A stretch of DNA of 64,000 nt from Galeruca laticollis (lineage: Eukaryota > Arthropoda > Insecta > Coleoptera > Chrysomelidae), in the NCBI GenBank assembly GCA_963921935.1, contig OY998175.1, positions 158,656,809 to 158,720,808 of the forward strand, in the 5' to 3' direction. A program made the position numbers and the translations under genes. Each line of letters opens with the position of its first letter. Position 1 is the first letter of the stretch. The notes under the pieces were generated by a model. It saw only the letters and a list, made by a program, of their open reading frames with translations. It searched no databases and was not told the origin of the DNA. Below are positions 33,524 to 44,456 of the stretch, in pieces.

Positions 33524-34280
33524 TCTTCATGTGGCCTAATAATGGTAACACGCGTACCATCGATGCAACCAATAACTCCAAGACAGTTATATTCTTGATA
33601 GAAACTGAAAAATGTAATATGAAGTTAATGTATGGACATTTATGTATATATCTGATGATGCGTGTTTTTTACACCTTTCTCGCAGATGTCGTAACTGTTG
33701 AATATTTCTTGGAAATTTTACAAACTCATTAAATATTTCTTCTCTATTTAAAGCATCTGTGATTTCAGTTACAATTCTACTGATACTACTCTGAGAAGCC
33801 CCAGCAAAAAAAAACTTTACCGATATTCTCTTGGTAGCTTCCTTGTCCGTAAAAAAGCAAAGCGACAAGTACCTGGAACAATATGAATATAAGAAAGACT
33901 AGGTGGTTACCTCATAAGTATTTGAATGTGGTTCTACTACGGTCAGTATTATAAAATACCTCAATATAAGTCATCATTTAATATCATGTGTATTAAGTTC
34001 ATGTTGATGAACCTTACCTTTGTCTCTACAATAATAGCAGACTTTCTAACAGGCACGGGAAAAAAATGCCTTACTAATTCTACAACTTGTCTAGTCAAGT
34101 CCTTAGATAGGCGAAACAATTTGATAAAAAAATATCCCGTAACGTGAAAGCGTCTATTCTGTTGTAAAAAACACGACCACAGCCTTCTAGTTCATCTTCT
34201 GCTTCCTGCAAATCGTTAAGAACTTGATTTGCCAACATAATTTCGTCTAAATGGTCCATAACAAAACTATAAATATACAC
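32883..34280 (-). pseudogene. Harbinger DDE transposase (HARBI1-like)
   Basis: Pieces on the minus strand in order: MDHLDEIMLANQVLNDLQEA (34262), then FRLSKDLTRQVVELVRHFFP, then KFFFAGASQSSISRIVTEIT (about 33800), IGCIDGTRVTIIRP (first Asp), an (AT)n tract, NRKHHYSNNVQLV, GYPLRPWLVTERRFNN and VERCNGVLKNRFRCLLKHRV then NACVVLHNLC. Introns are likely between the pieces. The family motif GDSGYPLRPWL reads LIVGYPLRPWL here, so the second Asp appears lost. The Glu in VERxxGxLKxRF is kept. The (AT)n tract shifts the frame. It is inactive. Confidence 0.85.
33476..33520. repeat. (AT)n microsatellite inside the Harbinger DDE domain
   Basis: About 22 AT dinucleotides lie between the codons for the first catalytic Asp block (IGCIDGTRV) and the NRKxxxSxNVQ block. 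Each side reads the expected protein in a different frame, so the present repeat length breaks the ORF. Slippage could change the frame among alleles. Confidence 0.9.
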
Positions 34281-34514
34281 TTAAATTTAAAACAAAAACA
34301 GGATGATACATACAAACAAACAAAAAATAGGTTATGTTTATAAACAGCTGCTGCTAAAACTAAGAAAAACACACATATTGTGCATGTTTCACCAGTTCCT
34401 TTCACACATCGCTTGCTGTTCATCAAGTGAAGAGTGATATGAAAGATCCTTGCATCGAAATTACGAAACTGTTTTCATGTGATGTGATCGTTCATCAGTT
34501 CGTGAATCGAGTCC

Positions 34515-35487
34515 CTGGAAAGAAAATGCACCAATAACCAAATCATGTTGTGAAGAACCTTACTGTTCTGGGGTAACTAGATACAACCGTGCAGTAAGTG
34601 GTTGGATAGAAGCTGCTACTTTCAGGAACTAGTTTATCAGCACTTTTTTGCCTCATGCTAAAAGACTACACGATCGAAAGATTCTTATCGGATATAACCT
34701 TTCCTCGCACTTCCACTGAACTGTGCTAACAACTGGATGTGGTTTGTTTTCCTCAAATGAAAATAGCATGGAGGACCATTATAACCCACCATGGAAGTCT
34801 GAAAATATAAAAATTTCAACCGTCCCAAAAGATTGTTTTCCCCTATTGCTGAATAAATGTATGGATCATATGGATAAGGCACAAGCATAAATACATGCTG
34901 AAAATAAAGATCTCCCTGGAAACAACAGAGTCTGCAATAAAACGTAACTTAATAAATTGCTTTTGTGGAACAGGTATTTAACCACTAAATAAATTTGAAG
35001 TTTTAAAACAACTGCCTTAGAAAACGATCCTAACCAAATAATCAATGATGTTGATAACACTTAACACAGTTTTTGAAAGAACAAAGCTTTAGTAATGAAA
35101 ATATTAGAGGAAAAAACGATTAGAAGAGGAACCTGCGAATTCGCATTAAATTCTCAGAACGGTAATACAAATATGGTGGAAGTACCTGAAGAAAACAAAG
35201 AGAATGAACTGGCAATGGAAGTAGACAGTGATGAAGATAGATTAAATGAGGAAGAAGATACTATTGAGACGGAAGAAAACAGTACATCTCGTATAGAAAA
35301 TCTTGTGGTTGGCAGTTTTAATGTAGTTCAATTTAATTATGACGAAAATTCCAAAAAACAAAAATTTAAATCATTAGTTGCAAAAATAATCAAAACAAAA
35401 AAGAAATCATATGTTGTTAGCTGTTTGCATACGACTAATATTATGTTTGTAATTCCTAATGTAGAGGACCTATGTGAACTAAAATAA
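34515..35487 (+). pseudogene. Pogo-like transposase, 3' half
   Basis: After the insertion the frame reads KENAPITKSCCEEPYCSGVT, RYNRAVSGWIEAATF, FLPHAKRLHD and KILIGYNLSSHF. The family pattern at this place is IGDNLSSH, so the second catalytic Asp has become Tyr. Degenerate TVPKDCFPLLLNK and NLINCFCGTGI follow, and LNKFEVLKQLP. The C-terminal 130 codons (35095-35487) are open and acidic, as is usual in pogo-type proteins, ending NVEDLCELK. Stops at about 34631 and in 34720-35070 inactivate it. Confidence 0.8.
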
Positions 35488-35913
35488 TTTCTTTATCTTG
35501 TAGCTAGTAGGTAGGTTTCTACCAAAGAATTTTATTTTTATTTGACAAAATAACTGATTGTAGGTTTAATATGTTTTACTTTTTAATAAATAGTAGACAA
35601 ACTAGTCAATTTGAAATACTTTAATTAGAAACATTATTGATTATAGTAAAGGCATAGTACTAATCATATAAATAGTGTAAACTTCTGATTATCTGTGGTT
35701 ACTTTACGGTTTATACGTGTTTTTAGTATAGATTAAAGTAACCTCATTTTTATTGTAACTTTGACTGCCTGCTTATTATAAGAATTTCATTTTCTGGTTT
35801 CTTGTCCATACAAATTGACAGTTAACAATACGATTAATATATATTTTTTTGAAAATTATATAAAAAGAGTTATTTAACTTTGAATTTGATCAAAGTCGTC
35901 CCACTTGACGGTA

Positions 35914-36228
35914 CTGTCACACTGCTTTCTCTCGTTCATACATATAAGTTCTCGCAGGGCGCTACTCACTCTTGTCGCTTTATTCGTGTGTTTGTTACCT
36001 CTTATTTAAATTTCTGTTCCTGGTTATGTTAACCGTTAATAGTATATTACGTAACGTGTGTTGTAAGAAGCATTTTACGCACGAACGGAAAAAGCGGCGA
36101 GTGCGTAATTCCGTGAGTGTTTAAAATGCGTTACAACACGAGTAACGTACTATACTTTACCTACGACCCACTTGTACTTGTGTTTATAATCTTATTAAGG
36201 TATTTAAAGTACAAGTAAAAACGTACAT
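35914..36228. repeat. Region with an inverted repeat at 36047-36157
   Basis: TATTACGTAACGTGTGTTGTAA and CATTTTACGC near 36050-36080 pair with GCGTTACAACACGAGTAACGTA near 36125-36155, enclosing about 45 bp with GAGTGCGTAATTCCGTGAG. This could be a small MITE or a decayed palindrome. There is no coding content. Confidence 0.5.
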
Positions 36229-36335
36229 CCTCGATGCCCAGTCAAGTTTTATAAAAGTCGCTCCTCGATGCCCAGCCAAGCATCTTCGAAGTTCACCCTC
36301 GATGCCCAGCCAAGTTTCGTAAAAGTCCGCCCTAC
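36229..36335. repeat. Short tandem repeat, three units of about 34 bp
   Basis: CCTCGATGCCCAGYCAAG begins at 36229, 36262 and 36297, each followed by TTTTRTAAAAGTC or a variant. Only three units are seen. Confidence 0.75.
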
Positions 36336-36460
36336 GTAGTATTTATTTTTATTGAAAATGTATGTAGAATTACCGGAATTGCATAAAATAGCGTATACAC
36401 CTTTTAACTGAAGTGACATTACTCCCTTAGGTGGATTACTTTCCTCAGGAATCAAACACC

Positions 36461-36695
36461 ACCCGCGGGATTAAATGGGCCACTGTACTATTGTTTACTA
36501 ATATGAGATACATTCAGACAGCTAAAAGATCCGGATTGAATGAAACGGAACCAATTATCATATAATTCCAAATAACTCTTAGTATTAAATGCAATCTCAT
36601 ATCTAAGAAATGTTATCTAGCATTTATATATGGAATGAAATTCAATGTCAAATATCTAAGTAATACATTTTAAATAAAATAGGTGCGTTCTTTTC
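36461..36695 (+). repeat. Interspersed repeat E, copy 1
   Basis: It starts CCACCCGCGGGATTAAATGG and matches 47862-48110 across about 230 bp (TACTAATATGAGATACATT, CCAATTATCATATAATTCCA, ATAACTCTTAG). It lacks a block of about 25 bp present in copy 2. Both end near AATAAAAT. No ORF; SINE or MITE nature is undecided. Confidence 0.75.
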
Positions 36696-37900
36696 GACTG
36701 AGATCTCAGATCACTCAGCCGAAATATTCTAGGAGCGAAATCTCTATGCCGGGGACAAAGTTATTGAGACAACGAAAATTTCGGGATAATGCTGAAAGAG
36801 CAAGGAGCCTTAAGAGGAAATCTATGTTGTACACATACAACAGGAAGAAAGCAAGACCATCGGCACTTGTACTTTTTTCTTTTTGTTATATGTAACTAGG
36901 GAAACTAAATATTGAATAAAGTACCTTTTTAATAATAAAATCACTTCAGTTAAGATGATCTGAGATAAAGTGATGTGAGTCAGGGCCGGATGCTCCCGTG
37001 TCTCATTTTCGGTCCGTCGTGCGCATGACGTCACTCAAGACCTTATTTGTATTGTTGATAGCAGTTTTGTATGTTTTTCTTTATTTACGAGTTTATTTAA
37101 TTAGTTACAAAAAAACTGTTAAGACAAAATATGTTCTAAATGAGTTGTTCTATCCCCTACAGACATAAAAGATTTGGAATTTTTAATACTTATCACTCAA
37201 ACCTATTTTTTCTTACTGTGGAATTTCTCTTCAAAGTATTAAAACGCGATTTTCATGAGAACGGTTCAAGATAGAGTAAACTGAGAAAGGAACTAATTTG
37301 TAGAGCACAAAATTTACTTCAACAGTTGTCTAGGAGGGGAATGCGGGAATAAATGAAAACTCGAATACATTTTATAAAAATTGGACTTTTATTTATGCAG
37401 TTTTTACATAGGCATTATTTCCATTTAAACAGTTTCGAAATAGTAAATAAAAGAGTCACAATTATTTTTCTACATATTACTGAAAGTAATATTCAGGTAA
37501 TCTTCTTAACGAGCAAATAGATATCAATCATTCTTCCTTATTAAACCTATTTACCTAGAAGATAGTTCAGGTGTGATTGTTGTGAATTAATTTTCAGGTA
37601 AACTTGTTCAATACTTTTGTTAATATTTGTAGAATTCCGTATTTAGGTACTTTATGCACTTTATTTTCATGTAAACATATTATAATACTGTTGTCAATAT
37701 CTTTAAAATTCCATATGTATACACTATATAAATTAAAAAAAAATTCATTATACTTTCACTCGTTTGGTAAAGCTACTATGTTAGCAAAACGCGTCACAAA
37801 TATGAATTGAACAATAGTTCAAATATAATGAAGTTTTAAACAAATGAAATTGTCTTATTTCATCCTTGTCAAATCTCTGTTTTATTAGGATAAAATCTCA
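36696..37900. other. No recognised genes; one weak inverted pair
   Basis: GAGATCTCAGATCACTC near 36702 is weakly repeated in inverse as GATGATCTGAGATAAAGTG near 36953, bracketing an ORF of 70 codons rich in Arg/Lys without recognised domain. Possibly a small DNA element. The P-element end may lie somewhere in 37.0-37.9 kb, but I could not define its TIR. Confidence 0.35.
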
Positions 37901-37910
37901 TATATTTTAA

Positions 37911-40656
37911 TTATTCTAATGTTTTCTTCCACTTTCTTTTACGGGCAGATTGGTCTTTCAAATTTCGGTTGAGCTCTTTGATACGGAAAAACATCCTGGA
38001 TCTAAAAAAAAGTCTCTTTGCTTTTAAAGGGCAATCAATTTGATCACTTTTGTCTAAAAGGTTATGGATAAAAAAATTTCCAGTAACCAATCCTTCCCCA
38101 TTCACTTCCAAAAACACCCTGTTAAGGTCCTCAATATAACCCATAAAGGTAGGAGATGGTTTTGACAAACCACACTCACTCAGGTGGTCAACCTAAGAGT
38201 AGCTCTCACTTGAAAAACTTTCCAAGCCAAAATCTTGAAGTTTGTGACAAATAAAACCAGCTAAATTTTCGAGACCATCGTAGGCCAAGTCATCCAATTC
38301 CTCCCTTAAGGCAGAAATGTCTTCATTTAAAACTACTACAGAAGGAAAATTCAATTTTTCAATGAGTACTCCGCTTAGTGGGATGTCTGGGGTATCATCC
38401 GCTTCCACGTTTGAAAACTCTGAATATACACCCTCATTTTCTCCCAAAATGAAAGAACTCATCTTGTACTTAAATTCCAGAGGACTAGGATGATCATGAA
38501 GGCCACCTTTTGCTCTGATTATCCCAAAAAAGTTTTCTATAACATCTTGATTTATGCGCCTGGTCAACAAATATTGCACGTCAAAACGGCGTGTCATATC
38601 TACCAGGAGCTTTTGTAAAGCCTGATTAGAAATCAGAATACCTAAAATAATTAATTAATGATAGTTAGGAAAAACTGAAATTTTATATAATTATTACCCT
38701 TTTGAAATGGAAACTGGCTTCGAGTGCCAATTACTTTCAACCCTTCAATTACACTTTTATTTAAAATTGCATTCTGTTCTTCCAGGGCTAACCCGTAGGC
38801 TCTATTTCTGGTTATCGAATTACTAATGGGGGTGCTGACATTGAACACATCAAACCAATCATTAACCTAGAAACAAAACAATTTACAAAAATTAGTGTAA
38901 TTATGTGTCTATGCATAAATGTCATACCATTTTAAAAAATTCTGCACACTCTACCCAATTTTCAGCAGTTAAATATCCCAGTATTCCACATCGTGATATT
39001 GCACTCGAAATGGTGAAATGGTGTGAGAAAATAGTTTGGTGGCATATTTTACCCTTTGTCTCTGAGGTCCAGCAACATTAAGTTGTTCTAAAGTGATTTT
39101 ATGGGTGATTTTTTAATTCGAAGCACTGGTTGCATTTATTACTTGATTTATAATGTATTTTTTAATTACTTTGTTGTTAATTGGAAAGCCATGATCCACA
39201 AAAACTTTTTCGTTGTTGGTGGGATTTTGGAAATAAGGCTTTGACGCAGATATATTTAATTCACTATGAAGTCCTCAATTGGCACCTCCCAAATCACACA
39301 CCATAGCTACAACATGGAAACCTACAAGGTAAATCATCATCATTTTTTTTAGTTTTAGCACAATAGTTATACTTACCTGATTCTTCCACAAATTTAATGA
39401 TGTCCATTAAAAGACTAGATGTCATTTTACAGTCAAAGTTGTAAAATATAGGCTGCTTCCACGGCTTTAATATGCCTTTGATTAGAACAACCTATACATA
39501 ATTATAGGATTTCATTATACAGTCATTTGTCTGATCATATTGATATTCCCTTCTAACTTTCATCTCATCAAAAATAATGGTGCATACCCGTTCTCTCTCA
39601 TTCATAGAAGCAAATTCAGCTATTTTCAACGCATTTTTCAAAATCCCTGGTTCCAGTTTTATTTTTCTCAGCCACTGCTTGAGTGTTGAAACAGCAGGAT
39701 ATGGAAAGCCTCTTTTCAAGCTGAGCCCGTTCTTGGGCCAGCAGCGTATAGTGCTATTGCATTTGAGAATTCGCTTACCGACCAAGAAATTCTCTTCTGG
39801 CTATTCATTTTCTTAATTTGGTTTCCACTGAAAACAAGTTTGACACCAGCAAGTTGATGTTTTAATTTTTCATTTTTCTGAGACACGTTCAACAATTTTC
39901 TTCTCAGTTCTTCAACTCCTTTATATGTATCATTTGTTTGAACCCTAAAAATATATGGTAACTTAGCAACAATGCCAACAGGAGGTATGTCAGTCATGCA
40001 CATGCACTTTCTACATTATAGAAAATTCAATAACACCACTACTTAATTAAATAGGTAGATAGGAAAAATAACCCTGTATCAGAACTAGTAGTTCCATTTA
40101 CATTCAAATCCATCACCAAAGTATGATCTAGATTTTGATCATTACCAGTATTATCATTCCTGCCAGTTCCCACCAATATTGGTTGCAGGGTTTTCTTTTT
40201 TTCTAGAAAAGTTCATAAAGGTTTGTACCTATAATGTTAATATACTTACGTTCCTGTGGTATCTAGAATTTGTTTAACTAGTTTAGCCCTTTCACTTTTT
40301 TTGTACACCAGTTTTCTCTTTTCACCGGACTTTGATGGTACTGAAACGGAGGCACTCAAAGCAGCTGGGGCGTCGTACAAATTTTGGGATGGAATTGCAT
40401 CGACCTTTAGTCCTCTATAATTTTTAGAGGTGTAATTTAAAAGGGTGTGTTTAAAATTCACCTTATAATCACTATCACAAAAGTGCTTAGAACAAACAAC
40501 AGCATATTTAAGATTGGCATTGTCTTTTCTCTTAGTGATATGCAGCCACTTTTTCTGTAAAACGGGGTCTTTTGGAAAACTAAAAAATTTTACATCTGGG
40601 AATGTATTCTTCTTCGAATTCTTATGCGAATTGCACCCAAACACAGAACAACGCAT
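37911..40656 (-). pseudogene. P-element transposase (THAP9-like), spliced and nearly complete
   Basis: The first exon (40656-40250) is a full THAP zinc finger: MRCSVFGCN, FFSFPKDPVLQKKWL, YAVVCSKHFCDSDY and GLKVDAIPSQNL, ending at an AAC|GTAAGTAT donor. An acceptor follows at about 40203. Later blocks read ELRRKLLNVSQKNEKLKHQL (coiled coil), KRISWSVSEFSNAIALYAAG, KRGFPYPAVSTLKQWLRKIK, ERVCTIIFDEMKVRREYQYD, a GTAAGT intron near 39375-39330, MVCDLGGAN, then, past stops, NRAYGLALEEQNAILNK and RINQDVIENFFGIIRAKGGL. The tail ends KRKWKKTLE. The order matches P-element and THAP9 transposases (THAP, leucine zipper, RNase H-like core, GTP-binding insertion). Stops and shifts at 39.0-39.5 and 38.17 kb disable it. 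Confidence 0.88.
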
Positions 40657-42240
40657 TTTTAAAAGTTTTTATCGTCCATAAACGTCCACGAAATACACCA
40701 AAAGGTCTTTAAACTGATCAGGGTTCACTAAAAATAATTAAAAACAGGATCACTCTTGAGAAATAACCACTGACCAATAAACAACAAATGGAAGGATAAT
40801 GCAATTTGTCAGTATTACGCTAAATTGAATTCGCGCATACCACGTGATCTCTCGGAAAAATTGGATCCGGAGCATGCGCAGTCAATCAACCGTACAGGAC
40901 CGTCCTTGCAAATAAATAATACTATTGAACTGGTACAGTACATACTTATGTTTTATTTAAATAAACTGAGAAAGTCTTATTTGTAAAGACTGAATTAAAA
41001 TTATAAGCTTGTTTATAAAAAAATAACATGAAATAATTACAGAATGAATTTAGAGAGATTGTGATTTATATTTTATCAACACTTTCCGTGAAAAAATTGT
41101 AATTGTTATATACTTGATATATCTACATAATCAGAGATTAGTAACCTTTTATACATCATAATTGAGTGGGTATATTTAACCCTACCTATACAGAAATTTT
41201 CATTTCTATTTTATAAATGAACATTTGGTCAGACAGAAGAGTTCAAAAGTGATAAATGTTACTTTCTTACCAATTTTTTCTGTATACATATTAGTTAATG
41301 TTGAATAATACACACCTTTTTCAAAACGAAATATTTATTCGGCAGCGATTAATTCCTGATAAATATATTTTTCAAAAATCCCAATGGCACAGGACCAATT
41401 GGACAGGCTTATTTCAGTAACATTTTTGCATAAAACCCAAAATAAAAAATTAGATACAAAAGTAATAGAATGTTTTGAGTTGTACAAAAAACCAAAGTAA
41501 CATTTTGGCATCAAATCAAAAACAAAAAAATTAAAAAAAAAATTTGGTAAATTTGTGAATTTTCGTAAATAAATGTTTTAATGTACGATTTAGAGAAAAA
41601 TGTTAAATACAAAAGTTGTAGAACGTATTAAGGTATATGAAAAAAGCTCAGTAACTTTTTTGCGTCAAATGAAAAACAAAGGAAATACGATTTTTTTTCA
41701 TTTTTGACAGGCCGCCATTTGGTTTTTACTGTGCCGATTTGGCTCATTAACGAACTCGTCCAAGATGTTGGCCTAACCGATTTTTGTAGCGAGTTTGGCA
41801 TAGATTTTCTAGATGAACTAAAATCAGATGATTATTATAACATTGTGAGTGAATACGTTGTTTTTAATGACATACTTTTAAAATAGTTGTTTTAGAATTT
41901 TATTGTCTAAAAAATGAGCTTTAGAAATTATATAGTGGAAATTGGGACAAAAATGGGAGTTTACATAGACATATGGAGGCAGATAAGCAATCTTAATGAA
42001 AAATAATGAAAGAAAAAATAGAAAAATTCAATGAAAATTAACCTAAAAAGGAAATTATATTAATGCTGTGAAATGAAGTATTGAAATGAAAAGAAAAGGG
42101 TGGAAGAGTTTTGATTACAATGAAAATACTGTGAAATGAAATTTAATAAAATTTATGTTATTTCTCAATTTTTACTACTAATTGTTTCAAATTACTTATT
42201 CGGACAACGGAGATCTGAAACATCACATTATCAATGACCC
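40657..42240. other. A+T-rich stretch; degenerate 80-bp repeats at 41.39-41.70 kb
   Basis: CAGTAACATTTTTGCATAAA (41417), AAGTAACATTTTGGCATCAAA (41496) and CAGTAACTTTTTTGCGTCAAA (41649) are related units. A 60-codon ORF at 41704 has no recognised domain. The GC-richer patch at 40830-40910 (CATGCGCAG, CACGTGATC) may include the end of the P-element. Confidence 0.4.
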
Positions 42241-42480
42241 TCAAACAACAAAATATTGAGTAGGCACCAGACTAGGTTCATGTGTGTTCAAAATCATGAG
42301 TGGTTTCCTAGGACCAAGCTTCTTGGTAGGTATGGCACTTGATTTCAAATATAGTTTTCCTTTGACATAATGGAAGCTGTCTTCTGAAAAATGCTCACTG
42401 CATATCCTATTACTAGGATGGAGTTTTTCTAGAGTAGGATCTCTTCCAATGGCTCTCATCCATGGACTATAGCGCTTAGA
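42241..42480 (-). pseudogene. THAP-domain fragment (second half)
   Basis: The minus strand reads RYSPWMRAIGRDPTLEKLHP, SNRICSEHFSEDSFHY and YLKSSAIPTKKLG. This is the second half of a THAP zinc finger (W...aigR, CseHF, LKxxAIPT). The first cysteine pair is absent. A TTCTAAG just before it could be a splice acceptor, so the missing half may be an upstream exon or lost. It may belong to a second P-like or Kolobok-type element, or to a host THAP gene. Confidence 0.6.
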
Positions 42481-42669
42481 AGTTAAGCTGTAATCATAAA
42501 TGGGTTGGAATAATTTTGTATGATGTAAAAATAATTCATTTAAACAATGATCCATTGTTTGAATAATTAAAAATATATCGTACCAGAAATCATCCACTCC
42601 ATCAATATCTCCTTGGTTCCTACAAAACATCACACACGATAATGGCAAAACGAAAAAAAAAAACACAAA

Positions 42670-44189
42670 TTTTAATAACGATGGTTACAATCTAACGATT
42701 CAAACGTACGAGAACGACTAAATATGAAAATGGCTGGAATGTTGACAGTGCGATTTTTGACGTTTACAGACATGGGCGTAGAAAAACGTCATTACGTGTT
42801 CAATGATCTTTCCCTCTATGGACTTCTTTATGATAATGTTAATTGCGATGTCATAAAAATAGTATGTGTACCTCGTAACAAAAACACATTCCTGGATCTC
42901 AATGCCTCGGCCTAACGTTTCGTTCCACAATTTACAATGTCGTCCGGAAATGTATAGCTTTTACTATACTAGATACCATTGTTTTGATTTTACAACTAAT
43001 GACAATTTAAATACAAGAAAAAGTCGTTCAAACTAAATAAATTATTTATGACATTTCTCTTTGTTCCAACTCCTTTATGATAATAGATAAAAGTAGTATT
43101 ATTGTTAAGGGAATTAAAAATGCCGCTAACATAATTTTGTTTATGTGTAACAAATACTCGGACTTGTATACGATAAAGGAAGTTTATTATCCTAAAATTG
43201 TATCTTGATACGGAACAACAACTTCTGTTACGTTAGTTACTTCACCACTTCTCCACACAAACCAAACCGTTTCTTTATCTCTGTGAATATCAGCATCATT
43301 TTCTTGGCTACCTTCTTCTTGTACTTATCTTTCGTATTTTTTTCTTTATTTGTTAAAATTGTCTGTGGACCCAACAAGTCTTCAAAAGCGGTAGGACGTA
43401 TATCGACCATTAACGCAATGGGGCACATAGACCTTAAGGCAAAGTGGTCCCAAGTTTTTGGTGGCCGTATTTTTAACCGAACATAGTGACTAGACTCAAC
43501 AAACGGTTTAATAAGCGATTATTAAAATGTTAAATGCGATTTTAGACCGTATTATTTCTCATATAAAATACTATTAAGTGATCAGAATGCCTGCTACAGA
43601 ATTTCTGACATAAATTTTGTGACAAAAATGATTTAATAACTAAGAAGAATCATTTTTATAAAGTACCGGTTAGGGCAGAACATTTTGCTTATTTTGAAAT
43701 TCAATATGGAAAAAAGTGATGCAAATGTACACTTTCTATGTGCAATATCAAGATTTTTTAAATCGTCCACTTTATTTACAATAATCAATATAACAAACAA
43801 TTGTGTGTTCCTGTAATAAGACTTATAACCAGAGCGACCGTGTATTAGTGTGAAGAAAATTCTCATAAATCTGTATAGAAATTCAACTGGGTAGTGACGT
43901 TTCAGGCGTTTACGTTGCACTTATAGTACTTTTCATCACATGACAAACGCATGCGCAGCCGCCATGTTGAAAGAGCGGTAGTTTAAAAGTTTCGTACTGC
44001 CTACTATGCAAATAAATATTACAGTTATGTTAATTCAACATCACATTGTGATAATATTTTTTTTTCCTCTTGTTTTCATCACATGCACATCTATACAACC
44101 ACTTATGCCCAGCTTGTGGCTGTTAACTTTTGTGATGTTTCAACTTAACTTCTCAGTGATGCTGAAGCGCTGCCTTTTTACATTACTGA
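42670..44189. other. No firm gene; two weak coding-like stretches
   Basis: A Lys-rich minus-strand frame (43428-43237) and a plus-strand frame (42724-42915) are open, but I recognise neither. ATGGCGGCTGCGCATGCG on the minus strand near 43966 looks like a start context of a 5' exon, yet the frame closes after nine codons. Confidence 0.3.
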
Positions 44190-44432
44190 GATGTTACTAG
44201 AACTTCCTCAGAAGGAAGTCTTTATAAAGAACAAAAAACAACATTTCTGTTACATTCTGAAATGCCTTTTAACAACTTGTCGATGTTAATGCAATGTCTA
44301 AAAAATAACATCTTATCAATGATCTAAATGCGACATTTCAAAAACAATACAGTGTATTCTCTTAGATGTTATATGGATATTACTTAAACCTCTAAATAAT
44401 ATAACTCAAACATTCTAGATGACATCCTATAG
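44190..44432. repeat. Dispersed GATGTT/AACATC motifs, unclassified element
   Basis: Words such as GAGATGTTACTAGAAC, CGATGTTAATGCAATGTCT, AACATCTTATC and TTAGATGTTATATGG recur every 30-50 bp in both orientations. A similar texture returns at 47.4-47.8 kb. This fits subterminal repeats of one DNA transposon that contains the foldback copy A, but no terminal repeats could be aligned. Confidence 0.3.
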
Positions 44433-44456
44433 ATGTTTCTGTGCCTAATCAGCAAA

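Larger units (their letters stand above)
31564..34514. mobile_element. PIF/Harbinger element inserted in the pogo transposase
   Basis: Ends are GGACTGTATTCTTGAATAAG at 31564 and, on the other strand at 34514, GGACTCGATTCACGAACTGA, bordered by the direct triplet CTG (31561-31563 and 34515-34517). A 3-bp target duplication is diagnostic of PIF/Harbinger. It carries the two usual genes in divergent order: a Myb/SANT-like protein on plus and the DDE transposase on minus. Both have defects. The host pogo ORF is in the same frame on both sides of the duplication, which confirms the borders. Confidence 0.9.
30138..35911 (+). mobile_element. Pogo-like (Tc1/mariner superfamily) element, split by a Harbinger insertion
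   Basis: TIRs are TCGTCAAGTGGG at 30138 and, on the opposite strand at 35911, CCGTCAAGTGGG, each bordered by TA (30136-30137 and 35912-35913), the target used by pogo and Tc1/mariner elements. Subterminal GGGGCTACxTTGAxC words recur near 30157, 30513, 30535 and, inverted, 30558. The transposase gene is on the plus strand. Without the 2.95 kb insert the element would be about 2.8 kb. The transposase has several stops and a changed catalytic Asp, so it is dead. Confidence 0.88.

Noticed and set aside
33396..33732. ORFs with poly-(Ile-Tyr) on both strands
   Set aside because: They are translations of the (AT)n microsatellite.
36960..40920. Terminal inverted repeats of the P-element
   Set aside because: GC-richer patches near 36.97-37.03 and 40.83-40.91 kb share only short words (GCGCATG) that do not align as TIRs with an 8-bp duplication.
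42718..43486. Possible host-gene exons on both strands
   Set aside because: Open frames of 60-93 codons with low-complexity Lys or Phe runs, no domain and no supporting splice pattern.
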